Of a DNA stretch of 64,000 nt, positions 13,013 to 21,572 are shown one piece after another. Source of the stretch: Pseudomonas sp. HAR-UPW-AIA-41 (GTDB lineage Bacteria > Pseudomonadota > Gammaproteobacteria > Pseudomonadales > Pseudomonadaceae); the NCBI RefSeq assembly GCF_002304225.1, contig NZ_NSLB01000004.1, forward strand, positions 1 to 64,000, given 5' to 3'. A program made the position numbers and the translations under genes. The notes beneath the pieces were generated by a model. That model saw only the letters and a program-made list of their open reading frames with translations. It did no database searches and was not told the DNA's origin. Every line of letters starts with the position of its first letter. Position 1 is the first letter of the stretch.

Positions 13013-13798
13013 ATGAGCGAAACGCCCAGCCCCCCTGAAGAACAGCCTGTCGACCCGATTGCCCTGCTCAAGGCGCAGTGGGCGGAGCTGAAACCCAAGC
13101 AGTTCCATCTGCTGCGCCTTGCCGCGCAACCCACCGAGCGCGGAGCCGGCGCGCGGCCGCTGCGCTTTGCCGAGCTGGGCCGGGTGGAGCGCCACACCAA
13201 GGATCTCAGCCTGTTGCGCCTGACCGTACAACTGCCCGGCCAGATGCTGCACAAGGAAACCAACCTGCTGGAGGTGTGGGTCAATCACGCCGAGCGCCGC
13301 ATCAGCTTCGCTCCCGAAACGGGCCTGCAGGTCGAACCCGGCAACCGCGGTCTGGGCCGCTTTCTCCTGGCTCAGGCCATCAGCTGGGCACGCCAGCATT
13401 TCTCGGCCTATCAGGTAGGTGACTTTGCCCTGGGCATGAAGGGCAGCCTGGACGACGAGAACCGCCATCGCCGCGATAAGCTTCTGGAAAGTCTGGGTTT
13501 TACAATCGAATACGAAGACAAGCTGCACATGAAGGGGCGCATCCATGCCGGCCTGGTCGCCAGCCTGAATGCCGATTGGAACCATGAAAAGCTGATGCCG
13601 CTGAGCATGCTCGATGCCGGTCAGATGCTGCAGCAGGCCGACCAGAGCCTGCATGAACAGGCGCTCAAGATTCGCACACTGGAAGAACAGCTATCGGCCA
13701 ATAAGCGGGATGAGTCGGCATTGCGCTTTACCATCAGCCTGCTGGTGCTGTTCAGCCTGTTTGAAGCGGCATTGGTCTTTCTACTGATGATCTTCTGA
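13013..13798 (+). CDS. Conserved hypothetical protein with acyltransferase-like core and C-terminal membrane anchor
   Basis: A 261-residue protein of unassigned function found, as I recall, next to aroC in other pseudomonads. Residues about 105-175 ([19 protein letters not shown], then [18 protein letters not shown]) resemble the second half of a GNAT acyltransferase fold. Residues about 205-235 look like a coiled coil, and the last 22 residues ([20 protein letters not shown]) form one membrane helix, suggesting a tail-anchored protein. The ATG at 13013 is preferred over an upstream in-frame start. Its stop codon lies within the left direct repeat of the element at 13794. Confidence 0.7.
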   Translation: MSETPSPPEEQPVDPIALLKAQWAELKPKQFHLLRLAAQPTERGAGARPLRFAELGRVERHTKDLSLLRLTVQLPGQMLHKETNLLEVWVNHAERRISFAPETGLQVEPGNRGLGRFLLAQAISWARQHFSAYQVGDFALGMKGSLDDENRHRRDKLLESLGFTIEYEDKLHMKGRIHAGLVASLNADWNHEKLMPLSMLDAGQMLQQADQSLHEQALKIRTLEEQLSANKRDESALRFTISLLVLFSLFEAALVFLLMIF

Positions 13799-13994
13799 GA
13801 ACCTATCTACAACCTGCTGCGCGTCGGAAAAACTGCGTTCAAAGCGGTCTCAGAATGCTCATTTACAACCTGTAAACTCGGCTCTGGCATCCTGCTTCGC
13901 TCTAACGCCTGCATCCCTGCAGGCGTCCGCTTCCTCAACCGCTTTCGCCTTGTTTTTCTCTAGCTCGCGAGCCCGTAGACAGGCTCTGAGAACC
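13794..13994. repeat. Intergenic repeat-like element flanked by 10-base direct repeats
   Basis: About 180 bases of non-coding sequence lie between two identical TCTGAGAACC copies (13794-13803 and 13985-13994). Inside are a nine-base perfect stem ACGCCTGCA/TGCAGGCGT (13905-13913 and 13918-13926), a TTTACA-ACC-TGTAAA hairpin (13862-13876), an inverted partial copy of the end repeat (GTCTCAGA near 13850) and CTCGCGAG. Composition and hairpins resemble dispersed intergenic repeats of Pseudomonas. The left direct repeat covers the stop codon of the gene at 13013. Confidence 0.55.
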
Positions 13995-14002
13995 AGCCTC
14001 GC

Positions 14003-14914
14003 TCAGAGCAGGCGCGAGCGAAACAGCGCCTGATGTTCGCGGCACTGCGCCGCCGCAAGCAGGAAGACGCCGTGGCCGCCCTCTTCGAACTCCAGCCAGG
14101 TGAAATCCACCTCCGGGTACAGCGTCTCCACATGCACCTGGCTGTTACCCACCTCGACAATGAGCACGCCCTGCTCCGTCAGATGATCGGCCGCCTCGGC
14201 CAGCATGCGCCGCACCAGATCCAGACCATCCTCGCCACAGGCCAGCCCCAGCACCGGCTCATGCTGATACTCGGCCGGCATGTCGGCGAAGTCCTCGGCG
14301 TCCACGTAAGGAGGGTTGGAGACGATCAGGTCAAAGCGCTGCTTGGGCAGGCCATCGAATCCGTCACCCTGCACGGTGTAGACCCGATCTTCCAGGCCAT
14401 GCCGCTCGATGTTCTGGCAAGCCACTTCCAGAGCGTCAAAGGACAGATCGCCCAGCACCACTTCGGCCTCAGGGAAGGCATAGGCGCAGGCAATACCGAT
14501 GCAACCAGAACCGGTGCACAGGTCGAGAATCCGCGCCGGCGTTTTGGGCAGCCAGGGCTCGAACTGCGCACCAATCAGCTCGGCAATGGGCGAACGCGGC
14601 ACCAGCACCCGCTCGTCGACCAGAAAGGGCAGCCCGCAGAACCAGGCCTCGCCGATCAGATAGGCCGTCGGCACACGCTCCTCGATACGACGGCGAAGCA
14701 GCACTTGCAGATGCTCGCGTTCATCATCCTCCAGACGGCAATCCAGGTAGCTGTCGGCGATCTCGAACGGCAGATGCAGGGCACCGAGCACCAGTTGCCG
14801 GGCATCGTCCCAGGCGTTGTCGGTACCGTGACCGAAAAACAGCTCTTCGGCATGAAAACGGCTGACGGCCCAGCGGATATGGTCACGCAGGGTAAGCAGA
14901 CGGGACGGGTTCAC
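14003..14914 (-). CDS. prmB: Ribosomal protein L3 N5-glutamine methyltransferase
   Basis: A 303-residue SAM-dependent methyltransferase that methylates a glutamine of ribosomal protein uL3. The SAM-binding motif I is [19 protein letters not shown] and the glutamine-binding catalytic motif is IVSNPPYVD. An N-terminal helical substrate-recognition domain (about residues 1-110, including [21 protein letters not shown]) and the presence of the [14 protein letters not shown] segment separate PrmB from PrmC. It is transcribed away from the small membrane protein at 15031. Confidence 0.93.
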   Translation of the reverse strand: MNPSRLLTLRDHIRWAVSRFHAEELFFGHGTDNAWDDARQLVLGALHLPFEIADSYLDCRLEDDEREHLQVLLRRRIEERVPTAYLIGEAWFCGLPFLVDERVLVPRSPIAELIGAQFEPWLPKTPARILDLCTGSGCIGIACAYAFPEAEVVLGDLSFDALEVACQNIERHGLEDRVYTVQGDGFDGLPKQRFDLIVSNPPYVDAEDFADMPAEYQHEPVLGLACGEDGLDLVRRMLAEAADHLTEQGVLIVEVGNSQVHVETLYPEVDFTWLEFEEGGHGVFLLAAAQCREHQALFRSRLL

Positions 14915-15030
14915 GGCACACTCCTGAAAAACGGGTGGGCGATTCTAAACCCTAAGTGCAGACGGCACACCTGCCCCCTGAACTTATCGCGCGGCCGAGA
15001 GTCAAACGGCCAAGCCGCTGGAGGAGCGCC

Positions 15031-15351
15031 ATGAAGCTCTCGGGACAATTCAACGCACGCACCCTTCGCGATCAGCGCCCGCCCGTCTGGCGCTGGCGTC
15101 TGCTGGCCGCCATCGGCGCCCTGCTCAGCGCCACGGGCGTTCTGCTACTACTGGCAACACTGGCCGGCCTGCTGGGCCAGGCCACACCATTCAGCAGCGC
15201 CAGTCCGTCGGCCGCCGTCAGTGCCCTGCTCGGTCTGGCCGCCGTGAGCGCGCTGACCGGTGGCGTCCGGCTCTGGCGCGTGGCACGCCGCCACCGTTGC
15301 CGCAGCAAGCAACTGTCCTTCGCCCGGGACCTGCTGAAACGCCAGCCCTGA
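15031..15351 (+). CDS. Small two-helix membrane protein, function unknown
   Basis: A 106-residue protein with two hydrophobic helices (about residues 27-47 and 62-81) and arginine-rich tails (RVARRHRCRSK). The ATG at 15031 follows GGAGGAGCGCC, a strong ribosome-binding site; the longer frame from 14956 lacks one. It lies 36 bases before the Smr gene and may be cotranscribed with it. I do not recognise a family. Confidence 0.6.
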   Translation: MKLSGQFNARTLRDQRPPVWRWRLLAAIGALLSATGVLLLLATLAGLLGQATPFSSASPSAAVSALLGLAAVSALTGGVRLWRVARRHRCRSKQLSFARDLLKRQP

Positions 15352-15387
15352 TCAGGCTAAAATGCCCGTCTCAGTGCGGAGCCTTCC

Positions 15388-15948
15388 ATGTCAGACGATG
15401 ATTTTTCCCTGTTCACCAGCGAGATGCGTGGTGTCAAACGTATCCAGGTAGATCAGGCCGACACCGGCAAGGTTCGCCCTGATCGCCAGCAGATTCAGCA
15501 GCGCCGGCAGAATGCCATGGTGCGCAGCAGCGAAACCAAGGTCGACGGTCTGTCCGATCAGTTTGTCATCGATGTCGGTGCCGAGGATGAGCTGTACTGG
15601 GCCCGCGACGGTGTGCAGGACAGCCAGTTGCGCAAGCTCAAGGCCGGCCAGGTGCCCTTCGAAGGCAGCCTCGACCTGCACGGCATGAGCGTGGAAAAGG
15701 CCCGGGAGACGCTCTGGGACTTCTTTGCCGAAGCCGCGCGCTACGAAGTACGCTGCGTACGCGTGACCCACGGCAAGGCTGCGCGCCTCGACGGCAAGCG
15801 GCCGATGATCAAGAGCCACGTCAACACCTGGCTGCGTCAGCACCCGCAGGTGCTCGGTTTCACTTCCTGCCTGCCCAAGCATGGCGGTACCGGAGCGGTC
15901 TACATCCTGCTCAAACGCACCATGATGGATGGCCGCGACGAGGACTGA
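15388..15948 (+). CDS. Smr-domain endonuclease-like protein
   Basis: A 186-residue stand-alone Smr protein. The C-terminal domain (about residues 88-178) contains the family motifs LDLHGMSVEKA and VTHGKAARLDG, then a KHGGTGAVYILLK strand. Smr domains have nicking endonuclease activity on DNA or RNA and also occur at the C-terminus of MutS2. The N-terminal ~85 residues are charged and probably disordered. The LDLHGM and THGK motifs are intact, so an active protein is expected. A GGAGCC ribosome-binding site precedes the ATG. Confidence 0.88.
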   Translation: MSDDDFSLFTSEMRGVKRIQVDQADTGKVRPDRQQIQQRRQNAMVRSSETKVDGLSDQFVIDVGAEDELYWARDGVQDSQLRKLKAGQVPFEGSLDLHGMSVEKARETLWDFFAEAARYEVRCVRVTHGKAARLDGKRPMIKSHVNTWLRQHPQVLGFTSCLPKHGGTGAVYILLKRTMMDGRDED

Positions 15949-15954
15949 GGCGGC

Positions 15955-17523
15955 TCAACCGGCACCACGCGCCGGCCACAGGCTGATGGCCCGTTCGGCC
16001 AGCGCGGCGATGGTCAGACTCGGATTGACCCCGACATTGGCGGCGATGCTGCTGCCGTCGATTACGTACAGCCCCGGATACCCGAACACCTGATGCCGGG
16101 CATCCACCACACCCAGTTCGGGGTTGGCTGCCATCACCGCACCGCCCAGCAGGTGGGCCGTCACCGCGCGATTACCCAGGCTTTCCGGCAAGACATTCAG
16201 CGCTTCCCCACCGCTGACCTCGGCAAAGGTCCGGGCTGCCCGGTTGGCCTGAGGCAGATAGGTGGGTGAAGCCTCGCCGACGGACACGCGCGAATCCAGA
16301 GCGAAACCGCCCAGCCGCCACCAGCGCCGGCGGTAGGCAAAGGCCAGCTGGTTGTCGGCCTGCTGCATCACCGTCAGCACCGAGATGCGTCGGTACCAGT
16401 CCGCCGTGCGCCAGTGCCCCAGCCAATGCCGAGGCCGGCGCAGCAATTGGCCCAGCACCTTGCCGGCACGCCGCAGTGGTCGCGCCTCATCCACCAGCGG
16501 CCCCATGTACAGACGCATGAAGTTGTAGCTCGGCGGGAAGCGGTTCTGGGTGATGTGAGTCTGGGCATCGGCGTGAAAATGGCTGGAGATGGTGGTGCCC
16601 TCGCTGACATCCACCCCGCTCTGCCCACGGATCGCTACAATCGCCTCGCTGTTGGTGCGCACATGCTCGCCCAGTGCCGCCGGCAGGTGCATCAGGGTGC
16701 GGTAGCGATCGCGACTGGCAAACAGGATCTCCAAGCTGCCGAGCACCCCGGCGGCGACAATAACCTGCGCCGCATCCAGGCTGCGCAACGGTAACGTGCG
16801 GCTGCGCAGGTGCACCCGGTAGCCCGCACCGTGGCGGCTGATATGGCTGACGCGGGTTTCGCTGAAGACCTGCACACCCAGTTTGCGCGCCAGATACAGA
16901 TAGTTCAGGTCCAGACTGTTCTTCGCCCCCTGCGGGCAACCGCTGATGCAACTGCCGCAGCGATTGCAGCCCCGCCTTTGTGGACCCTCACCGGCGAAAA
17001 ATGGATCAACTGGATCTTTCTGCGCGCCGAAGTAGATACCCTGCGGCACCGGCCCGTAACTCCCGCTGACGCCCATGGCCGTGGCAGTCTGCGCCAGCCA
17101 GCGGTCCTGCAGCCCCTGATAGGGGTTATCGGCCACACCGAGCATCTGCCGGGTGCGCCGGTAATGCGGCGCCAGACTCGCCTGCCAGTCGCTGTCTAGC
17201 GACGCCCATGCGGGGTCGCGATAGAAGGCCGCCTGCGGCTCCAGCAGCACCGCGGCATACACCAGACTGCCGCCACCCACGCCGACGCCGTGGACGACAC
17301 CGACATTGCGGTAGACCTTCTGTGCCAGCGGGCCACGCAGGCCCAGCGCCGGCGCCCAGAGCAGATGACGCATCGACTGCCCCGCGCGCTGAAAGTCATC
17401 GGCACTGTGCTCGCGCCCCTGCTCCAGCACAGCCACCCGGTAGCCCTTCTCGGCCAGGCGCAGGGCACTGACGCTGCCACCGAAGCCTGATCCGATGATC
17501 AGCACATCGAAGGCCTCACTCAT
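15955..17523 (-). CDS. GMC-type FAD oxidoreductase (cholesterol-oxidase-like) with a ferredoxin-like cysteine cluster
   Basis: A 522-residue flavoprotein. The N-terminal dinucleotide-binding motif is LIIGSGFGGSVSALRLAEKG, GVGGGSLVYA follows at about 81-90, and the GMC C-terminal region reads GLYVIDGSSIAANVGVNPSL. Four cysteines at 186, 189, 192 and 196 form C-x2-C-x2-C-x3-C-P, the pattern of a 4Fe-4S ferredoxin site, unusual for a plain oxidase. No signal peptide is evident. The upstream gene ends inside its start (ATGA), so the two are translated together. The substrate is unknown; hydrophobic alcohols or sterol-like compounds are possible. Confidence 0.82.
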   Translation of the reverse strand: MSEAFDVLIIGSGFGGSVSALRLAEKGYRVAVLEQGREHSADDFQRAGQSMRHLLWAPALGLRGPLAQKVYRNVGVVHGVGVGGGSLVYAAVLLEPQAAFYRDPAWASLDSDWQASLAPHYRRTRQMLGVADNPYQGLQDRWLAQTATAMGVSGSYGPVPQGIYFGAQKDPVDPFFAGEGPQRRGCNRCGSCISGCPQGAKNSLDLNYLYLARKLGVQVFSETRVSHISRHGAGYRVHLRSRTLPLRSLDAAQVIVAAGVLGSLEILFASRDRYRTLMHLPAALGEHVRTNSEAIVAIRGQSGVDVSEGTTISSHFHADAQTHITQNRFPPSYNFMRLYMGPLVDEARPLRRAGKVLGQLLRRPRHWLGHWRTADWYRRISVLTVMQQADNQLAFAYRRRWWRLGGFALDSRVSVGEASPTYLPQANRAARTFAEVSGGEALNVLPESLGNRAVTAHLLGGAVMAANPELGVVDARHQVFGYPGLYVIDGSSIAANVGVNPSLTIAALAERAISLWPARGAG

Positions 17524-17969
17524 GCCTCACGCACCAGCAGGAAGGGAAAACCGAGTTTCCTCAGCCCAGGCAGATCAACAAAGGTCAGGCACAAACAGCG
17601 CTGTTCATCCAGCTGACGCAGTTCATCCCGCACCCAGCGCCACGGCCGACGGGTGGCCGCGCCATAGGCTAGCGCGGCGCACGGCTGGCCATCGAGCCAG
17701 GAAGGCTGCTCGCTGCAGCTCATCGGCAGCAGTTCGGACAACTGATCGCCGCGCCGCTGCAGGTTGACCGCAGAACTCGGCTCAAGAAAACGCTTGCCGT
17801 ACCAGCCCGGCATGCCGCTCAGGGCAATGCTCGGGCCGGCACTCAAACGCAGCCACCAGGGCCCGACGAATTCAGCGCGCCAGCGCCCTGTAAGCGTTTT
17901 CGCAGCAGGTAACTGACGGTAGCGGGACAGCAGTTGGCCCAGAGAAAGCTGGTTGAGCGTGTCATTCAT
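17520..17969 (-). CDS. Hypothetical protein coupled to the GMC oxidoreductase
   Basis: A 149-residue protein with no recognised domain. It is rich in Trp, Leu and Arg (TGRWRAEFVGPWWLRL, RRPWRWVRDELRQLDEQR) and has no clear signal peptide or membrane helix. Its stop overlaps the start of the GMC flavoprotein by four bases, implying a shared function such as chaperone or partner of that enzyme. Transcription starts in the 167-base gap shared with the divergent folE gene. Confidence 0.6.
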   Translation of the reverse strand: MNDTLNQLSLGQLLSRYRQLPAAKTLTGRWRAEFVGPWWLRLSAGPSIALSGMPGWYGKRFLEPSSAVNLQRRGDQLSELLPMSCSEQPSWLDGQPCAALAYGAATRRPWRWVRDELRQLDEQRCLCLTFVDLPGLRKLGFPFLLVREA

Positions 17970-18136
17970 GGCAGCACCTTATTCTTAGAGTTATTGCTCC
18001 AGACTAATCGCCATCCTCGCCTGCGGCAGCACGCATATCCGCCAACAACAGGGTGGTAATCGCCAAGGCGAGTGGCACTTGCCAGCAACGTGCGCGCCGC
18101 CTACCCTGCGCGGCTGCAAATTTGAGTGGAATTCCC

Positions 18137-18682
18137 ATGTCCCTGGAACAGCAATACACCGCCATTCTCGGTCAACTCGGCGAAGACGTGTCCCGTGAAG
18201 GCCTGCTCGACACCCCCAAGCGCGCGGCCAAGGCCATGCAGTACCTGTGTCGCGGCTACCAGCAGACGCTGGAAGAAGTCACCAACGGTGCGCTGTTCAG
18301 CTCTGACAACAGCGAGATGGTGCTGGTGAAGAACATCGAGCTGTACTCCCTGTGTGAGCACCACCTGCTGCCCTTCATCGGCAAGGCCCATGTGGCCTAT
18401 ATCCCCAACGGCAAGGTACTGGGCCTGTCCAAGGTGGCACGCATCGTCGACATGTACGCCCGGCGTCTGCAGATTCAGGAAAATCTCAGCCGGCAGATTG
18501 CCGAAGCCATCGAACAGGTGACCGGTGCCTTGGGCGTTGCCGTGGTGATCGAAGCGCAGCACATGTGCATGATGATGCGCGGCGTGGAGAAGCAGAACTC
18601 GTCGATGGTCACCTCGGTGATGCTGGGCGAGTTCCGCAGCAACCCGGCCACCCGCAGCGAGTTCCTCAGTCTGGTCCGCTAA
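18137..18682 (+). CDS. folE: GTP cyclohydrolase I, type I (FolE)
   Basis: A 181-residue enzyme converting GTP to 7,8-dihydroneopterin triphosphate, the first step of folate/pterin synthesis. The zinc ligands are Cys73 and His76 in [11 protein letters not shown] and Cys144 in [31 protein letters not shown] is the other family signature. The ATG at 18137 (MSLEQQY) gives the usual length; the in-frame extension to 18053 is not needed. The last 17 bases overlap the 3' end of the convergent GNAT gene. Confidence 0.95.
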   Translation: MSLEQQYTAILGQLGEDVSREGLLDTPKRAAKAMQYLCRGYQQTLEEVTNGALFSSDNSEMVLVKNIELYSLCEHHLLPFIGKAHVAYIPNGKVLGLSKVARIVDMYARRLQIQENLSRQIAEAIEQVTGALGVAVVIEAQHMCMMMRGVEKQNSSMVTSVMLGEFRSNPATRSEFLSLVR

Positions 18683-19214
18683 CCGGTTCGAGGCCGAGGC
18701 GACGGGTCTGCCAGTCCGCCCGGGAGAGACTGAAAAGCAGCAGGTCGCCCTGCTGCCCGTCGGGCCTGGCCACACCCTGCAGCGTGCCGCGCAGCTGCAT
18801 CCCGCACTTTTCCAGCACCCGCGCCGCCGCGCAGTTGTGCCGGTAGCAGCTGCCGCGCATGCCCACCAGCTGTGCGTCCTCGAACAGGTAGTCGATGATG
18901 CACGCCAACGCCTCACTGGCGTAGCCCTGGCGCCGGTACGCCGGGGCAATCCAGCAGGACAGCTCGGCCTCATCGTCGTCCAGCGATGCATTGAGCATGC
19001 CCAGGCAGCCATTCAGCGAACGATTGCCACGCGGACTGACCGCCCAGGTCAGCTCACCCGATTCACCGGCCAGCAGATCCGCCACCCAGCCATCGAGCAT
19101 GCGCGGCAACTTGTGCATACCGCCCAGCACCGCCGGGTCGCCGCGCAGCGCCTGACCGTCCTGCAGTCCCAGAGGACGCAGGCGCAGTCGGGCGCTGAGC
19201 AGCTCGACGCTCAT
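18666..19214 (-). CDS. GNAT acetyltransferase (RimJ/RimL-like)
   Basis: A 182-residue acyltransferase. It begins with [17 protein letters not shown], typical of the RimJ/RimL group, and shows the acetyl-CoA loop [14 protein letters not shown] (R-x-x-G-x-A) followed by a [17 protein letters not shown] segment that closes the fold. The start at 19214 lies four bases after the stop of the GST gene, so the two are probably cotranscribed. The acceptor is unknown; family members acetylate N-termini of ribosomal proteins or small molecules. Confidence 0.78.
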   Translation of the reverse strand: MSVELLSARLRLRPLGLQDGQALRGDPAVLGGMHKLPRMLDGWVADLLAGESGELTWAVSPRGNRSLNGCLGMLNASLDDDEAELSCWIAPAYRRQGYASEALACIIDYLFEDAQLVGMRGSCYRHNCAAARVLEKCGMQLRGTLQGVARPDGQQGDLLLFSLSRADWQTRRLGLEPVSGPD

Positions 19215-19218
19215 GATT

Positions 19219-19821
19219 TCAGTCGTACATGCCGACGTGGCGCGGATGGCTGGCCACCCGTGCCAGCCAGGCGTTGATTGCCGGGAAGCCGGACAGGTCG
19301 AAACCGCCCTCGTGGGCCACATGGGTGTAGGCGTACAGGGCGATATCGGCGATGGTGTAGCTGTCACCCACCAGATACGGCGTGCGCATCAGCTGCTGCT
19401 CCATCACCGCCAGCGCCTTGTAGCCGTCGATATGGCAACGCTCGTACTCGGCACGCCGCTCCTCGGGCAGGCCCTGGTAGAACTGGATGAAACGCGCCAC
19501 AGCGACAAAGGGCTCATGGCTGTATTGCTCGAAAAACTGCCACTGCAGCACCTGGGTGCGCAGACGCGGCTCGCGCGGCAGCAGCTCGCTGCCGTCAGCC
19601 AGGAAATTGAGGATGGCATTGGACTCCCACAGGCAGGTACCGTCTTCCAGCTCCAGCACCGGAATCTTGCCGTTGGGGTTCTTGGCCAGAAAGGCCTCGC
19701 TGCGGGTCTCGCCCTTGAGAATATCGACCGCCACCCACTCATAGGGAATATCCAGCAGGTGCAGCGCCAGCTTGACCTTGTAGCAGTTGCCGGAACGGTA
19801 ATCGCCGTAAACCTTGTACAT
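19219..19821 (-). CDS. Glutathione S-transferase family protein
   Basis: A 200-residue GST. The N-terminal thioredoxin-like domain (YKVYGDYRSGNCYKVKLAL; NPNGKIPVLELEDG with the cis-proline; LWESNAIL, the ES glutathione-binding motif) is followed by an all-helical C-terminal domain (about 85-200, with YTIADIALYAYTHVA). The Ser10 region of RSGNCYK would activate glutathione in the beta/theta style. It is the first of a two-gene unit with the GNAT gene. The specific substrate is not predictable. Confidence 0.88.
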   Translation of the reverse strand: MYKVYGDYRSGNCYKVKLALHLLDIPYEWVAVDILKGETRSEAFLAKNPNGKIPVLELEDGTCLWESNAILNFLADGSELLPREPRLRTQVLQWQFFEQYSHEPFVAVARFIQFYQGLPEERRAEYERCHIDGYKALAVMEQQLMRTPYLVGDSYTIADIALYAYTHVAHEGGFDLSGFPAINAWLARVASHPRHVGMYD

Positions 19822-19850
19822 CCCCTTCTCTCCTTATACTGACGGCTGAC

Positions 19851-21014
19851 TCACTGCTGTGCCTGTTGCGCCTCACGGACCACGGAGGCCAAGCGGCGCA
19901 GGCCCTCGCCCAGTCGCTCCGGCTCCACATGGCTGAAGTTAAGACGCAAATGCCCCGGATGGGCATCCGGCTCGGTAAAGAACGGCTCACCAGGCATAAA
20001 CGCAACGTTCTGCGCCATCGCCGGCTGCAGCAGGGTACGGGTATCCAGCGGCTGCTTGAGGGTCAGCCAGAAGAACAGCCCGCCCTGCGGCACCTGCCAG
20101 CCGGCCAGGTCGCTGAAGTGTTCCTCCAGGGCGGCCTGCATGGCATCACGGCGCTGGCGGTAGAAATCGCGCAGCTCGGCCAGGTGCGCGTGGTACTGCT
20201 CGGTGCCCAGCCACTGCAAAGCCTGCCACTGACCGATGCGGTTGGTGTGCAGGTCGGCCGACTGCTTCAGACGCAGCAGGTGCGGGAACAGGTCCGGAGT
20301 GGCAATCAGAAAGCCCACGCGCAGGCCTGGCAGCAGGGTCTTGGACATGGTGCCGGTGTAGATCCAGCTGGCGCGCTTGAGGCGGCTGACGATCGGCGTG
20401 GCACTGCCCTCGTCGAACACCAGCTCGCGGTAGGGTTCGTCTTCGATCAGGGTAACATTGAACTCGTCCAGCAGCGCCGCCACGGCGTCGCGCTTGGCTT
20501 CGCTGTAACGCACCGCCGAGGGGTTCTGGAAGGTCGGGATCAGGTAGGCGAACGCCGGCTTGTGCTGTTCCAGACGCACGCGCAGTGCCTCCAGCTCGGG
20601 GCCGTCGGCCTCCTGCGGCACGGTCAGGCAGTCGGCGCCGAACAGCTGGAAGGACTGCAGCGCGGCCAGGTAGGTCGGTGCCTCGACCAGAATCTCGGTG
20701 CCCGGATCGATGAACAGCTTGCTGGCCAGATCCAGCGTCTGCTGCGAACCACAGACCACCAGCACCTGACTGGCCTCACAGGGCACGCCCAGCTTGCGCG
20801 CCTCCTCGGCAATGCGCTCGCGCAGCTCCGGCTCACCCTCACTCATGCCGTACTGACTCATGCTCGCCGGCATACCGCTCCAGTCCACCTTCGGCAGCAT
20901 CGGCTCGGCCGGCAGGCCGCCAGCGAAGGACATCACCTCCGGGCGCTGGGCCGCGGCGAGGATTTCACGGATCAGAGAGCTTTTCAGGCGGGAAACACGT
21001 TCGGAGAAGGCCAT
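19851..21014 (-). CDS. PLP-dependent class I/II aminotransferase (2-aminoadipate aminotransferase-like)
   Basis: A 387-residue fold-type I aminotransferase. The Schiff-base lysine lies in YTGTMSKTLLPGLRVGF, preceded by LIEDEPYRELVFD; PTFQNPSA is the Asn-containing cofactor loop and LRLNFSHVEPERL carries the C-terminal substrate arginine. The sequence resembles the LysN/2-aminoadipate and MocR-type catalytic domain group, but lacks an N-terminal DNA-binding domain. It is divergent from a MarR gene with an 80-base spacer containing GTCAA-N5-TTGAC. Confidence 0.85.
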   Translation of the reverse strand: MAFSERVSRLKSSLIREILAAAQRPEVMSFAGGLPAEPMLPKVDWSGMPASMSQYGMSEGEPELRERIAEEARKLGVPCEASQVLVVCGSQQTLDLASKLFIDPGTEILVEAPTYLAALQSFQLFGADCLTVPQEADGPELEALRVRLEQHKPAFAYLIPTFQNPSAVRYSEAKRDAVAALLDEFNVTLIEDEPYRELVFDEGSATPIVSRLKRASWIYTGTMSKTLLPGLRVGFLIATPDLFPHLLRLKQSADLHTNRIGQWQALQWLGTEQYHAHLAELRDFYRQRRDAMQAALEEHFSDLAGWQVPQGGLFFWLTLKQPLDTRTLLQPAMAQNVAFMPGEPFFTEPDAHPGHLRLNFSHVEPERLGEGLRRLASVVREAQQAQQ

Positions 21015-21046
21015 GGGGACACCGGATGCTAAAGCGGATAAATTAA

Positions 21047-21061
21047 GTCAAACTGATTGAC
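21047..21061. promoter_or_regulatory. Candidate MarR operator between aminotransferase and marR-type gene
   Basis: GTCAA (21047-21051) and TTGAC (21057-21061) form a perfect inverted repeat with a five-base spacer, in the 80-base gap between the divergent aminotransferase and MarR genes. Position suits an autoregulatory site. The arms are short, so chance occurrence is possible. Confidence 0.35.
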
Positions 21062-21094
21062 CGAAACTACGCCAACCACCACAGATACGTCAAC

Positions 21095-21547
21095 ATGCCT
21101 GACCTAAAAAACCCAACCGTTCAGCAGCAGGCGATGGAAGCCTTCTTCTTCGGCTACCAGGCATTCACCGCCAAACCGGACGAAATCCTCGCCCGCCGCG
21201 GGCTGTCGCGGGTACACCACCGCATTCTGTTCTTCATCGCCAAATACCCCGATCTCAGCGTCAAGGAACTGCTGACCTACCTGGGCGTCAGCAAGCAGGC
21301 ACTGAACACGCCGCTGCGCCAGCTGATGGAGATGCATCTGGTGGAGAGTGTGGTGGCCGCGGATGACAAACGTAAGCGCCTGCTCAGCTTCACGCCCGAA
21401 GGCGCCAAGCTGGAAAAAGCCCTGCGCCGCGAACAGGCCCGCCTGCTTGAGCGCGTTTTTGATGAGGTCGGCGCACAGGCGGTCGAGAACTGGCTGAGCG
21501 TCAATCAGGCGCTGGGGCGTATTCGTCAGGCCGAGCACAGCGACTAG
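21095..21547 (+). CDS. MarR-family transcriptional regulator
   Basis: A 150-residue winged helix-turn-helix regulator. The recognition region is DLSVKELLTYLGVSKQALNTPLRQL (about 49-73), and the wing region is SVVAADDKRKRLLSFTPEG, containing the conserved D-x-R/K-x-K pattern. Helices at both ends would form the dimer. It is divergent from the aminotransferase gene and likely controls that gene and itself. The ligand is unknown. No strong ribosome-binding site is visible before the ATG, but the start fits the domain boundary. Confidence 0.87.
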   Translation: MPDLKNPTVQQQAMEAFFFGYQAFTAKPDEILARRGLSRVHHRILFFIAKYPDLSVKELLTYLGVSKQALNTPLRQLMEMHLVESVVAADDKRKRLLSFTPEGAKLEKALRREQARLLERVFDEVGAQAVENWLSVNQALGRIRQAEHSD

Positions 21548-21572
21548 CTGATCGCCAGCGCGTCAACGGCAG

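Noticed and set aside
18666..18682. folE or GNAT end possibly misplaced because they overlap
   Set aside because: Both proteins have family-typical C-termini; a 17-base convergent overlap is acceptable.
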